From CAZKCI01 sp964551475 (GTDB taxonomy: Bacteria; Auribacterota; Erginobacteria; Erginobacterales; CAZKCI01), in NCBI GenBank assembly GCA_964551475.1, contig CAZKCI010000112.1, positions 1 through 48,845 of the forward strand: a DNA stretch of 48,845 nt. The letters are read 5' to 3'. The translations under genes were made by a program, and so were the position numbers. Position 1 is the first letter of the stretch; every line of letters starts with the position of its first letter. The notes below the pieces were generated by a model. That model was not told the origin of the DNA. It saw only the letters and a program-made list of their open reading frames with translations, and did no database searches. Positions 32,273 to 41,097 of the stretch are shown here, piece after piece.

Positions 32273-35182
32273 ATGCCCGCCCCAGAGAGAATCAAGCGTA
32301 TGATCGAAGTTTTCGAGCGCAACTTGCCTGCCTACAAAAGCCCCGGCTACAAAGAGGCCAACCTGCGCTCCGAATTCATCGAACCGTTTTTCGAGGAACT
32401 CGGCTGGGACGTCCATAACAAGCAGGGCTGGGCAGAGGCCTACAAGGACGTCATCAACGAGGACGCGATCAAGATCGGCGGCTACACCAAGGCCCCCGAC
32501 TACTGCTTCCGCATCGGCGGGGCGCGGAAATTCTTCCTCGAAGCGAAGAAGCCCTCCGTGGACATCAAGGAGGGCGTGGACCCGGCTTATCAACTCCGCC
32601 GCTACGCCTGGTCCGCCGATCTCCCCCTCTCCATCCTCACCGATGTCGAGGAGTTCGCCGTTTACAACTGCCGCGTTCGCCCCCAGCACAAGGATAAGCC
32701 CGGCAAAGATCGTGTGATGTATGTCACCTATAAGGAGTACCTCGACAAGTGGGACGAGATTGCCGCCGTCTTCTCCCGGAAGGCGGTCATGGAAGGGCTC
32801 TTCGACAAATATGCCGAATCCGTCATTGGCCGCCGGACGACGCAGGAGGTCGATGTCGAATTCTTGAAGGAGATCGAAGCCTGGAGAACGCTCCTGGCCA
32901 AGAGCATCGCCATCCACAACCCTTCCCTCACGATCAGGGAACTCAATTACACGGTCGAGAAAACGATCGACCGGATCATCTTCCTCCGCATCTGCGAGGA
33001 CCGGGGGATCGAACAGTACGGCCAGCTTCAGGCCCTCCTCAACGGCCAGAATATTTACAAGAGGTTGGGGGAGATCTTTCAGAAGGCCGACGAGAAATAC
33101 AACTCCGGCCTTTTCCATTTCCGGCAGGAGAAAGAGATGGTGACCCCTCCCGACCTCCTCACCCCCCGGATCAAGATCGACGACCAGGCCCTCAAGGATA
33201 TCCTGGCCAACCTCTATTATCCGGAAAGCCCCTATGAATTCTCGGTTCTGGGGGTGGATATACTGGGGAATATTTATGAGCAGTTCCTCGGGAAGGTGAT
33301 CCGCCTCACCGCCGGCCACCACGCCGTGGTCGAGGAGAAGCCGGAAGTCCGCAAGGCCGGCGGGGTTTATTACACGCCGACCTATATCGTGGACTACATC
33401 GTCAAAAACACAGTCGGCAAGCTCTGCGAGGAGAAGACCCCCAAGCAGATCGAGAAGCTCAAGATCCTCGACCCCGCCTGCGGCTCCGGCTCGTTCCTGA
33501 TCGGGGCCTATGCCTATTTTCTAAACTACCACCGGGATTGGTACGTCAATCATCTCCTTCCCCAACAGGGTTTTGAAGGCGTCATCTCCAAAGCCGCCTT
33601 GAGGAAGTTAGTCCCTGGAGCAAAGCCCGAGATGCCGATCTACCAGGGGAAGGGAGGGCAGTGGTATCTCTCCACACGGGAAAAGAAGCGCATCCTCCTT
33701 AACAACATTCATGGGGTGGACATCGACAGCCAGGCGGTGGAGGTGACCAAGCTCAGCCTTCTCCTCAAAGTTTTGGAGAACGAGAACCAGGACACATTGG
33801 ACCGTCAGATGAAGCTCTGGCGGGAACGAGCGCTTCCCGATCTCGGGAACAACATCAAGTGCGGCAACTCACTGATCGGGCCGGACATCTACGAGATGGA
33901 ACTAGAAGTTGCCGACCGCGAAAAGATCAACGCCTTCGACTGGAAAGCCGAGTTCCCTGAGGTTATGAAGTCAGGCGGTTTCGATGCAGTGATCGGGAAT
34001 CCGCCTTATGGTGCTGGGTTTTCGGAAACCGCCGAGAACTACTTTGCATTCGAATATGCAGGTTTATCCACTGTCGGGGATTCCTTTGAACTCTTTTTAC
34101 TGAAGGCTTCAGATCTTTTAAAAGATAGCGGGCGATTATCCTTCATTATCCCCGCTTCATGGTTAACAGGAGAGAGCTATCTGGCATCGCGACGCCATCT
34201 ATTGAAGGTATGTGAACCCCTGGTTGCATATGCATTGCCTTTTGACGTTTTTCGGGACGCATACATAGACACTTCGATAGTCGTGCTTGCGCGAACCACA
34301 AACAATGAAGCATGTCTAGTACACTATTTTCCGAAAAAGGAAATACTCTCTTCGATACCGGAGTCAGTGGGAATTCGCGTGCCGATCCGAAACCTCAGGA
34401 ACGACAAGATGTCCCGATTGTCTCCGATATTATCCTCAAGCCACTCCGGTGTTCTCGCTAAACTCACGGGGACACCTATGAAATATGGTGATTGGTTTGG
34501 AATCCAAAGAGGAGTGCAGCCTTATAGCCGCAAGAAACACAGCGAGGATCAGATTGAGCAACGATTTCTACATGCCGACTCCAAGTTGAACGCAGAATAC
34601 CTTCCGGAGCTTCAAGGATCAGAACTGTCGCGTTACTTTATAGAGCCTAAGCGCAAATCGTTCATACGCTACTGTCCTCAAATAGCTTCGATCCGGCCAA
34701 TGAACAACTTTCAGGGCAAGAGGATCGTATTGCGCAGACTTCTAACTCGGAAGTTCCGTCTGCAAGCCAGCCTTACAAATGAGACTATGATCACTACGGA
34801 TAACGTTCTCAATATGGTTCCCTCTGAGCATAATGCAGATGTTGAATTTGCATTGGGAATATTAAATTCTCGCCTGATCTCATGGTATTATGTATCTAGT
34901 TCAATAACAGCGCAGAAGGACGATTTTCCTCAAGTATATATCTCCGCGCTTGCAGCGCTTCCCATCCCCGCGCATGACAAGGAGAAACGGGGCAAAATGG
35001 TTGAACTGGTAGATCAAATGCTTTTGATGCAGCAGCAACTGCGCAAATTTAGCACTCCACCCGAACTGATAGCGTTGCAACGAGATATTGCTACCACCGA
35101 CGATCAGATCGACCGGCTGGTATATGAGCTTTATGGCTTGACGGAAGAGGAAATCAAATTTGTAGGACAGGTGGCGAAATGA
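32273..35182 (+). CDS. Type IIG restriction-modification protein (Eco57I-like)
   Basis: 969 residues from ATG 32273 (MPAPERIKRMIEVF); an upstream in-frame ATG at 32213 adds non-conserved residues. N-terminal PD-(D/E)XK nuclease with PDYCFRIGG near 73 and EAKK near 89. A helical linker follows. The N6-adenine methyltransferase has motif I LDPACGSGSF (~401) and motif IV IGNPPYG (~573). The C-terminal ~330 residues form the target-recognition domain with a TTDNVLNMVP...SRLISWYY pattern. One chain would both cut and protect DNA. The last four bases overlap the next gene. The change in base composition suggests it came by transfer. Confidence 0.93.
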   Translation: MPAPERIKRMIEVFERNLPAYKSPGYKEANLRSEFIEPFFEELGWDVHNKQGWAEAYKDVINEDAIKIGGYTKAPDYCFRIGGARKFFLEAKKPSVDIKEGVDPAYQLRRYAWSADLPLSILTDVEEFAVYNCRVRPQHKDKPGKDRVMYVTYKEYLDKWDEIAAVFSRKAVMEGLFDKYAESVIGRRTTQEVDVEFLKEIEAWRTLLAKSIAIHNPSLTIRELNYTVEKTIDRIIFLRICEDRGIEQYGQLQALLNGQNIYKRLGEIFQKADEKYNSGLFHFRQEKEMVTPPDLLTPRIKIDDQALKDILANLYYPESPYEFSVLGVDILGNIYEQFLGKVIRLTAGHHAVVEEKPEVRKAGGVYYTPTYIVDYIVKNTVGKLCEEKTPKQIEKLKILDPACGSGSFLIGAYAYFLNYHRDWYVNHLLPQQGFEGVISKAALRKLVPGAKPEMPIYQGKGGQWYLSTREKKRILLNNIHGVDIDSQAVEVTKLSLLLKVLENENQDTLDRQMKLWRERALPDLGNNIKCGNSLIGPDIYEMELEVADREKINAFDWKAEFPEVMKSGGFDAVIGNPPYGAGFSETAENYFAFEYAGLSTVGDSFELFLLKASDLLKDSGRLSFIIPASWLTGESYLASRRHLLKVCEPLVAYALPFDVFRDAYIDTSIVVLARTTNNEACLVHYFPKKEILSSIPESVGIRVPIRNLRNDKMSRLSPILSSSHSGVLAKLTGTPMKYGDWFGIQRGVQPYSRKKHSEDQIEQRFLHADSKLNAEYLPELQGSELSRYFIEPKRKSFIRYCPQIASIRPMNNFQGKRIVLRRLLTRKFRLQASLTNETMITTDNVLNMVPSEHNADVEFALGILNSRLISWYYVSSSITAQKDDFPQVYISALAALPIPAHDKEKRGKMVELVDQMLLMQQQLRKFSTPPELIALQRDIATTDDQIDRLVYELYGLTEEEIKFVGQVAK

Positions 35183-36006
35183 GCGATTGCATCTATTGTC
35201 GAGGTCCCACGCGAAACGAACCTGAGGAGCATATTTTCCCCGAGGGACTTGTCGGCGACACGCCGATTAAAGTCCCATTCCCGAACGGAGAAGTGATTGA
35301 ACGTCGTATTGTTCTATATGACAGCGAAGTCTGCAAAAAATGCAATATAGCACTTGGTCGGCTGGACCAACACCTACAACAGCAATTAGGGCTTTTCAAG
35401 GTGCTGATAAATAGGGACAAAACAAAGGGTGGCCGTTCACCACGAGTGGAAAAGCCAGGGATGATAGCTAAACGGGATGAAGGGGGAATATGCATCCATC
35501 TTAATTTAACCAATAAAGCAACAAAAACACCAGACGGCATGATCGTAGCTCCAGTGAAGAACAAGCAATCTGCGGTCAAAGTCACTAGATTTACTCACCA
35601 TTCGGCAAAATTGAGCGGTTCCTTTACACAGGTCATGAAATTAGATAAATTATTTGTGCGATCACTCTATAAAATTGGATTTGAACTCTTATGCCTTTTC
35701 AAAGGCCACGCCTTCGTTTGCAATCATTGTTATGATAGCTTGCGTCAATATATTAAAGGCGGCATTGGCAAACGCCAGGCACTCATAAAAACAAGCATTC
35801 CTCCTGCATTAATCCCGGGTTTTAATTTGACATACAATAGCGAAGCAGGAGCTTGGATTGCAATCCTGAATCTGGGGGCACAATTCCTCGTCGATCTAAG
35901 TCCATCCAATATATATATTCTTCGAATGAGCAATTCTTCTCTTCTGGCAGACGGATATGCACGAATAGGGATGATAAATAGGCATAATTCGGAAGCTGGA
36001 GAATAA
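35179..36006 (+). CDS. HNH-like endonuclease coupled to the type IIG gene
   Basis: 275 residues; its ATG overlaps the preceding stop (ATGA). The N-terminus has CIYCRGP, EEHIFPEGL and CKKCNIALG, which is the CxxC...H...CxxCN pattern of an HNH/zinc-finger nuclease. A CNHCYDS motif near 180 adds another zinc site. The rest has no family I recognise. Translation coupling points to a joint role with the type IIG protein, for example as a second effector that cuts invader DNA. It could also be a regulatory protein. Confidence 0.75.
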   Translation: MSDCIYCRGPTRNEPEEHIFPEGLVGDTPIKVPFPNGEVIERRIVLYDSEVCKKCNIALGRLDQHLQQQLGLFKVLINRDKTKGGRSPRVEKPGMIAKRDEGGICIHLNLTNKATKTPDGMIVAPVKNKQSAVKVTRFTHHSAKLSGSFTQVMKLDKLFVRSLYKIGFELLCLFKGHAFVCNHCYDSLRQYIKGGIGKRQALIKTSIPPALIPGFNLTYNSEAGAWIAILNLGAQFLVDLSPSNIYILRMSNSSLLADGYARIGMINRHNSEAGE

Positions 36007-36185
36007 TATTCGGAAGTCATCTCTGGCTAGTAAAAGATGGAAAGGTGCCGATACTGGGGAACTATAGCGTTTAAGATCACAATATGTGAATTTTGAATAG
36101 GTCGTCTGCCAATCACTTTTACAGGGAACGGCACGATTTTCGGTCTGACGGCGGAGGAGATCGGGATTGTGGAGGAGGGGAGAAG

Positions 36186-36920
36186 ATGAATCCGGTAAAT
36201 AATATTCATAAAGTAAATCCTCACATGGAGACTATCCAACGAAGGATCAATGTAGCTAAGGCTCTTGCTGAGGGGAAATGTGGCGGGAATTACTATGATG
36301 CATGTATCTTAATATCAAGCACAATAAGCGGTTTAGCGGCGGATATATGGCCTGGGCATGGAATTGATAAAAGACGTTTTGTAGAAGTCTGGGTACGCTT
36401 TGCAGATCCGTCTCTGATCCCCAACCCCCTGCTTATTAGCATACCTATTCTAATTGCATATCTTGCAGAGAATGGGGCAAATGCCGAAGTTGAGATAATT
36501 AATAATAGATATCCTGATATTTATGCGGAATATTGCGGAGGGCGGGTTGTTACTTCGGCAGATATCGATATGGCTGAAGATGATCTGATTGGAATATGTC
36601 CAGGCTTAGAATCTAAGATCCTTCGGCAATATTCCTATCCGATGGTATTTTACAATTATGTTCGTTCTAGCTTAATCCATGAGTATAGGCTAGGAGAATT
36701 GGCAACCGGGTATTCCCACATTGACGATGATAATAATAACCATATAGGTATTGATTACACGAATTCGGTAGACTTAACGACACGTAGGCAATGGCGGGAA
36801 ATCCATTTCCGCATCCCATGGCTATTAGATGTTGTTCATTCCATTTCAAGCAAAATACTATCTCTTACTAATGCGCCCGATTCGCCTCGCCTATGGTGGT
36901 TGGATGGGGGGAAGGCATAA
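36186..36920 (+). CDS. HEPN-like protein (RX4H)
   Basis: 244 residues from ATG 36186 after GGAGGGGAGAAG. Helical protein with an early segment YYDACILISSTISGLAADIWPG typical of HEPN helix 1-2, and RSSLIH (Arg160-His165), the RX4-6H motif of HEPN RNases. No transmembrane segment. HEPN proteins often act as RNA-cutting toxins or defence effectors. No antitoxin-like nucleotidyltransferase is adjacent; two more HEPN-like genes follow. Family membership is inferred from the motif and helix pattern. Confidence 0.65.
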   Translation: MNPVNNIHKVNPHMETIQRRINVAKALAEGKCGGNYYDACILISSTISGLAADIWPGHGIDKRRFVEVWVRFADPSLIPNPLLISIPILIAYLAENGANAEVEIINNRYPDIYAEYCGGRVVTSADIDMAEDDLIGICPGLESKILRQYSYPMVFYNYVRSSLIHEYRLGELATGYSHIDDDNNNHIGIDYTNSVDLTTRRQWREIHFRIPWLLDVVHSISSKILSLTNAPDSPRLWWLDGGKA

Positions 36921-36931
36921 CGAGGCGAAAT

Positions 36932-37057
36932 ATGAGAGCGAGCATTCCCAATCGGATCGGCCCGATCGACTTCTAGCCGAAGGTCAACATCCAGGCCCCC
37001 CGCCTGGCGCTCATGGACAGGCTGAAGCGGGAGAGGACATTGGCGGAGGTGTTGTGA
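36932..37057 (+). pseudogene. Short frame with an internal TAG
   Basis: A 42-codon frame (MRASIPNRIGPIDF-stop-PKVNIQAPRLALMDRLKRE...) is interrupted by TAG at 36974-36976 and reads protein-like on both sides. It could be the remnant of a larger gene or chance. Nothing else is visible in the 397-bp gap 36921-37317. Confidence 0.25.
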
Positions 37058-37317
37058 AGAGAATGTTGGCCATATCATTTGCCAAAAGAAACCTAGCCCG
37101 TAGCTGAAATGGTCAGGGAGTTAAGTATGCCCCCGAATCAAGAGAACTGGTCGCGCTTCACGGCCAGAGGCGTGCAATGGTGGGGGAGAGCGGTGCTGTC
37201 CTTATTCAAAAGATCTAAAATCCAACTTTACGGCATAGCGCCGAACTAAACCTGACGTCAGGCCGCAGGAGTGTCCCCAGGATAGCCCGAATGTTGACAT
37301 GCATAAAAAGGAGTCTA

Positions 37318-37866
37318 ATGAGCGAACTTCCTCTGTATAATAATATGCTGTTGCTCGCATCTGGTATAGAAGCTTGCCTCGAAAAGAAATTTAACAGCTC
37401 AGCTCTCATCCTTATTTACTCAGGAATCGACACTGTTGGATGGCTCGATAGTAACGAAGAATTCGCTACCAAAAGAAGCTTTACAAATTGGGTTGATACC
37501 TATCTTCTCAAGGTTAAGCCACTGGCATGCTCATCTCTGGATTTATATGCTGCCCGTTGTGGTTTATTGCATACCTTTACGCCAGAATCTCAATTAAGGT
37601 CCTCAGGAAAAGCTCGCTACATCTGCTATGCATGGGGAACGGCTGCTGTCCAAGATTTAAAACGCACCTTAGAATTGACTAACAATTCTGACAAATGCGT
37701 AGTGGTACACGTGAACGATCTAGTTGAAGCCTGGCAATCGGGAGTACTGTGCTTCTGCGAAGAACTCGATAAGGACCCAGATCGAAAATCTAAAGTTTGC
37801 AAAAAGGCTGATCGGTTTTTCGCTGAACTTGGCTTGGATACTATATCTAACATTCTTAGCCGGTAA
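37318..37866 (+). CDS. HEPN-like protein, pEK499_p136 type
   Basis: 182 residues from ATG 37318 with AAAAGGAG upstream. Segments SELPLYNNMLLLASGI, SSALILIYSGIDTVGWL, NWVDTYLL and DLYAARCGLLHTFTPES match what I remember of the pEK499_p136 HEPN family, with RX4H as Arg80-CGLL-His85. Members are small and lie in defence or plasmid regions. Probably an RNase; the partner is unknown. It stands alone but in line with two other HEPN-like genes. Confidence 0.75.
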   Translation: MSELPLYNNMLLLASGIEACLEKKFNSSALILIYSGIDTVGWLDSNEEFATKRSFTNWVDTYLLKVKPLACSSLDLYAARCGLLHTFTPESQLRSSGKARYICYAWGTAAVQDLKRTLELTNNSDKCVVVHVNDLVEAWQSGVLCFCEELDKDPDRKSKVCKKADRFFAELGLDTISNILSR

Positions 37867-38028
37867 AACCAAGGTAAGAAGGCATGATCGAAGATAGTGA
37901 AGACATAATCAATTGCCCAAACAGGCCATAGCGACGGATGAACTTGCTTTCAAACAATTGAGTGCTGGATAATGACTTGATCTCTAGCTATGGAGGAAGT
38001 CAGAGAAGTATTGTTCGAGGAGGATATC

Positions 38029-38565
38029 ATGGATCAGGATCCTGAAATTATAAGACAAGGCAAGGTGGAATATGCTGATTTCTGTAAATTATGCTCAATT
38101 GAACAATCACCCGTATTGTCCATTCTTAGAGCTCATTTATTGATTGAATATTATATGGATCAGATTCTATCGCTATCGCTGCCTCGTGGATTTAGATTAG
38201 TTGACGAAGGGAATCTAACCTATTATCAAAAAGTTGCATTGATGGACTCACTAAATAGGGATAATAAATACGACGCATTGCTTCAATGCATGAAAAATAT
38301 CAATAAAGTCAGAAATCAATGTGCTCACGAGAAGGATAAGGAAATTGGATTGGCGGATATAGAATTAATTGGAAGGCCTCTTGGGGATATATTTGTCGAG
38401 AAACGGCGTGAGCATAGAGATAATATTAACCACTTGCTATTTGCAACATTGGCTCATATCTGTGGCAGCATTGCTGGAATAATACTCGCACATGAAAAGG
38501 CTAAGATAAACAAGCGGCCGAATCCTAATAGTGCTAGTGAGGGGAAAGAAAACGGTGTCAAATAG
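38029..38565 (+). CDS. HEPN-like/DUF4145-like protein (RX4H)
   Basis: 178 residues; I choose ATG 38029 because GAGGAGG lies just before it, although an in-frame ATG exists at 37990. Helical, with SILRAHLLIEYYMDQIL early and NKVRNQCAHEKD (Arg95-NQCA-His100), the RNxxAH form of the HEPN motif seen in DUF4145-like proteins. The C-terminus is a long helix followed by a Lys/Asn-rich tail. Role inferred as a defence- or stress-linked RNase. Confidence 0.7.
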   Translation: MDQDPEIIRQGKVEYADFCKLCSIEQSPVLSILRAHLLIEYYMDQILSLSLPRGFRLVDEGNLTYYQKVALMDSLNRDNKYDALLQCMKNINKVRNQCAHEKDKEIGLADIELIGRPLGDIFVEKRREHRDNINHLLFATLAHICGSIAGIILAHEKAKINKRPNPNSASEGKENGVK

Positions 38566-39353
38566 AACGCTCAGAAATTTAGGTGAAATTTGGGATTGGT
38601 TTACGAATGTGAGGTCGGACCACGACATCTGATTGATTGATAAGGGGATAAGCATAGCAAGGGGACAAGAATCGGCATTGTGGGCCTGATCGGTGCTCTA
38701 GACTGGCGATCCCCATGTACCACGTTAAAATCAATTTACTGGTAAGAAAGGGTGGTTTCCTGGTATGAGAATTCGCCCATTATCTTCACAAAACCCCACT
38801 AACTCCCGTCTCTCCCATCTCCCGGTCTAGAGTTACTGACGTTTCTGATGTTTTATCCTGATACGCCTACATCAAAGGGGTGTAGCCACCTACCCAGTCC
38901 GAGATCGTGGTTTATACGCAATCCTGGGAGGTCTTTTTGCGGCTGGAACCCCGAAAATCGCCCTGGAGGACCAGGTGAAGGGGGATCCCCAATTCCCCCC
39001 AGATCGTCTCTCCTGGACCCAATAGGAAGCGGGAAAGGGGTATCGGGGGTTGTCCTGTTGACGCGGGAATAGCCATCCTACCCCCTCTCAGTCGTCGGAG
39101 GGGAAACCGAATTATGCGACTTGCCTAGCGGCTGATTATCTGCTACACTCATAAAAATATTGAAAGGAGGTGACAGGAACCAGCGACACAAGGCAATCCT
39201 CACTAGATTTATTACGGTTTCTATTCCGCGAGTTTTGGAAGCCGCATATTCCCCTAAGAGAATAAAATACATAACCACCGTATAGTATCGGAGAGCATTA
39301 GCTTGGCTGTCATTGCTACTGTTCCCTATTGGGGGACAAGGAGAGACAATGTT
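38566..39353. other. Long intergenic region with a direct repeat copy
   Basis: No reliable gene in these ~790 bases. A frame at 38848-39072 lacks a ribosome site and has low-complexity composition. AGTTACTGACGTTTCTGATGT occurs at 38831-38851 and again at 39947-39967. A strong AAAGGAGGTGA at 39165-39175 is followed only by a 31-codon frame. The region looks like decayed or foreign DNA. Confidence 0.45.
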
Positions 39354-39833
39354 ATGAAGAAGGCAGGAAGAACTGAGAGTCAAGTACCGGTTATGGCCGG
39401 ATCGGATCCATTCGAGTTCAACAGATTGGAATCCGTATTAGAGCTCATCGATAAGTATATCCACCCTAATAAGCATATTCAATGCAGTGCGGGTAGGGTT
39501 AGCGTTTTGGTATTTAATTCCTATATTGCGTTTTACAGGATTGAGCGCAATTTAATGAAATTAGGTTCTACGATGACGTCCAAGGATAGGATGTCTATGT
39601 ACAATGTGACCTATGATATAGGCCATGAGATTGCTGACTATATTGAGAGCACCACAGATCTTAAAAAGGAAGAGGCCCAATTAGGAAAAGATAAAACCAG
39701 TGCAATAGCCGCAGAAATATTAACGCAACATCATAAACGTGTAATTAAGCTCCTGGCGTTCCTAGCCAGATTTAAGAAATACGAAAAGTTCGTCAAACCA
39801 TCGGCTAAGGATCAAAAGAGCAAGGCTAAGTAG
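39354..39833 (+). CDS. Hypothetical helical protein
   Basis: 159 residues from ATG 39354 (MKKAGRTESQVPV) with GGAGAG upstream; the frame extends to 39303 without a better site. Nearly all helical with a Lys-rich tail (SAKDQKSKAK). No family recognised. It has its own terminator at 39866-39903 and is flanked by two copies of a 21-bp direct repeat. Confidence 0.6.
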   Translation: MKKAGRTESQVPVMAGSDPFEFNRLESVLELIDKYIHPNKHIQCSAGRVSVLVFNSYIAFYRIERNLMKLGSTMTSKDRMSMYNVTYDIGHEIADYIESTTDLKKEEAQLGKDKTSAIAAEILTQHHKRVIKLLAFLARFKKYEKFVKPSAKDQKSKAK

Positions 39834-39865
39834 TCCATATCGCGATAATCAGTTGGATGTTTGTA

Positions 39866-39903
39866 AAAGGGCGGCTCCTTAGCATTAAGAGCCGCCCTTT
39901 CCT
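39866..39903 (+). terminator. Rho-independent terminator
   Basis: AAAGGGCGGCTC (39866-39877) and GAGCCGCCCTTT (39889-39900) are perfect 12-bp complements around an 11-base loop, ending in TTT. Confidence 0.85.
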
Positions 39904-39946
39904 TCGGTATACGCATAAACCGCTGCCGTCTTTCTTCCCGATCTGG

Positions 39947-39967
39947 AGTTACTGACGTTTCTGATGT
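39947..39967. repeat. Second copy of 21-bp direct repeat
   Basis: AGTTACTGACGTTTCTGATG plus T, identical to 38831-38851. Both copies have a similar CCCG-TCT-G stretch just before and AAAGGGGTG 22-24 bases after. Confidence 0.8.
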
Positions 39968-39991
39968 CTTTCCCAGACATATCCCAGGTGA

Positions 39992-40024
39992 AAGGGGTGG
40001 TCTCCCATCGGGAAACCACCCCTT
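39992..40024 (-). terminator. Hairpin after the histone-like/XRE gene
   Basis: AAGGGGTGGT-CTCCC and GGGAA-ACCACCCCTT pair nearly perfectly. It lies ~28 bases beyond the stop of the minus-strand regulator gene, and the A-rich arm gives a short U-run on the minus strand. Confidence 0.6.
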
Positions 40025-40051
40025 CTTCCAAACTGAATCAAGCTCGGTGGG

Positions 40052-40483
40052 CTATCTCTTCGCCTGGAGAGCTAGGATCTGGGCCAGCTTGGCTTTCCGT
40101 GGCTTCGCCCTCCCTTGTTCCCAGGTCCGGATGGAGGAAAGGCTCACCTTGAGGAGCTTCGCCAGACCGTCTTGGTTGACTCCAAGCTTCTTCCGGAGGG
40201 ATTTGAGAGCGGCGGGAGTGATCCCAGCCTTCCGGCCTCTTTTGCCGGCGGATTTCCTTCCCGGCTTGTGTCCAGGGCGTCTCCCCGGCTTACGTCCTGG
40301 TTTCCTGCCAAGCCGAGCCTTCCCACCTGCCGCCTTCTGGAAAGACGACATCTGTTTTGCCACCTTGGCCAGAGCCTTGGCTATGACTCTCGCCGCCTTC
40401 ATTACCTTCGCCACCCGTTTCTCGGCATCTGCTTGTGCCAGGGCCGAGATCTGGGCTTCTAACGCTACCAGTCCCTTTGCCAT
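40052..40483 (-). CDS. Histone-like/XRE-type DNA-binding protein
   Basis: 143 residues in three parts: an Ala/Lys-rich helix (~1-48), a basic repeat of the type GRKPGRKPGRRPGHKPGRK (~55-85) like AT-hooks or histone H1 tails, and a helix-turn-helix (~88-140) with LRKKLGVNQDGLAKLLKVS and IRTWEQGRAKPR, the XRE signature. It combines non-specific with specific DNA binding. The promoter (40536-40564) overlaps an inverted repeat, suggesting autoregulation. Divergent from the 14-residue repeat protein, which it may control. Confidence 0.8.
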   Translation of the reverse strand: MAKGLVALEAQISALAQADAEKRVAKVMKAARVIAKALAKVAKQMSSFQKAAGGKARLGRKPGRKPGRRPGHKPGRKSAGKRGRKAGITPAALKSLRKKLGVNQDGLAKLLKVSLSSIRTWEQGRAKPRKAKLAQILALQAKR

Positions 40484-40535
40484 TGTGCTCTCCTCTCTCA
40501 GTGGTTAAACTTGACTATTCCAAACATCAGGCAGG

Positions 40536-40564
40536 AATGTAATAGTCGAATGTGGATATGTCAA
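40536..40564 (-). promoter_or_regulatory. Promoter and dyad of the XRE-type gene
   Basis: On the minus strand TTGACA (40559-40564), 17 bases, TACATT (40536-40541). GACTATT (40512-40518) and AATAGTC (40540-40546) form a dyad overlapping the -10 region, a likely operator for the XRE protein. Confidence 0.65.
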
Positions 40565-40565
40565 A

Positions 40566-40571
40566 TATAAT
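40566..40571 (+). promoter_or_regulatory. -10 box of the repeat-protein gene
   Basis: A perfect TATAAT 38 bases before the ATG at 40609. The -35 region is poor, which fits regulated expression from the shared divergent control region. Confidence 0.4.
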
Positions 40572-40608
40572 CTCCACAATTGACTGGTTATTGGCCTAAC
40601 GACAAATC

Positions 40609-40833
40609 ATGATCTCCCGGACAGAAGAATATTTTGATGGCGGCAAGGTTCTCAGGCAGCCAGGGGAGGAGTACTTTGATGGCGGCCAGGTGCTTAGAAA
40701 ACCGGGTGAAGAGTACTTCGACTACGCCAAATGCCTCAGACAACCAGGCGAGGAGTTCTTTGACGGGGGGCTATGTTCAAGACAGCCGGGGGAGGACTTC
40801 TATGACGGGGGGCAGATCTTGAGGAAGGCATAG
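40609..40833 (+). CDS. Small protein of five 14-residue repeats
   Basis: 74 residues composed almost only of five repeats of EEYFDGGKVLRQPG with variation (EEFFDGGLCSRQPG, EDFYDGGQILRKA). The DNA repeats with a 42-bp period. The start has no good ribosome site. No signal peptide. I know no such family; the alternation of aromatic, Asp-Gly-Gly turn and basic residues could make a small beta-solenoid or a binding array for a repeated ligand. The DNA copies have diverged at synonymous as well as other sites while keeping the protein pattern, which supports selection on the protein. Confidence 0.65.
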   Translation: MISRTEEYFDGGKVLRQPGEEYFDGGQVLRKPGEEYFDYAKCLRQPGEEFFDGGLCSRQPGEDFYDGGQILRKA

Positions 40834-40886
40834 GCTACACATATCCAGGCAAACAGAGATAATCCGCCCTATTCCAAACTTTCAAC

Positions 40887-40916
40887 TTGACTTTCGGGGA
40901 AGGAAACCTATACGAT
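40887..40916 (+). promoter_or_regulatory. Sigma-70-like promoter
   Basis: TTGACT (40887-40892), 18 bases, TACGAT (40911-40916), in the gap 40834-41097. An 18-codon frame (MPYKGKKLIVPFDPLLDV, 40941-40997) with AGGAAG upstream follows and could be a leader peptide. The promoter would drive the propeller protein at 41098. Confidence 0.5.
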
Positions 40917-41097
40917 ACGCACAGCATAGGAAGACACGCTATGCCCTATAAAGGCAAGAAGCTTATAGTGCCCTTTGACCCGCTGCTGGATGTTTAGTCC
41001 GGGGCGGGGATTTTTATGCTTTTATCCTTGGGGGACAGTGGAAACCTGGTTGCTTCAGGAGGGCATCATTACGATCGAGAGACAGGAGGGAGAGACC

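Noticed and set aside
32207..33322. Frame of 371 codons opposite the type IIG gene
   Set aside because: The plus strand carries PD-(D/E)XK and methyltransferase motifs; the minus frame is a shadow.
38848..39072. Frame of 74 codons after the first 21-bp repeat
   Set aside because: No ribosome site, biased low-complexity translation, and no recognisable segment.
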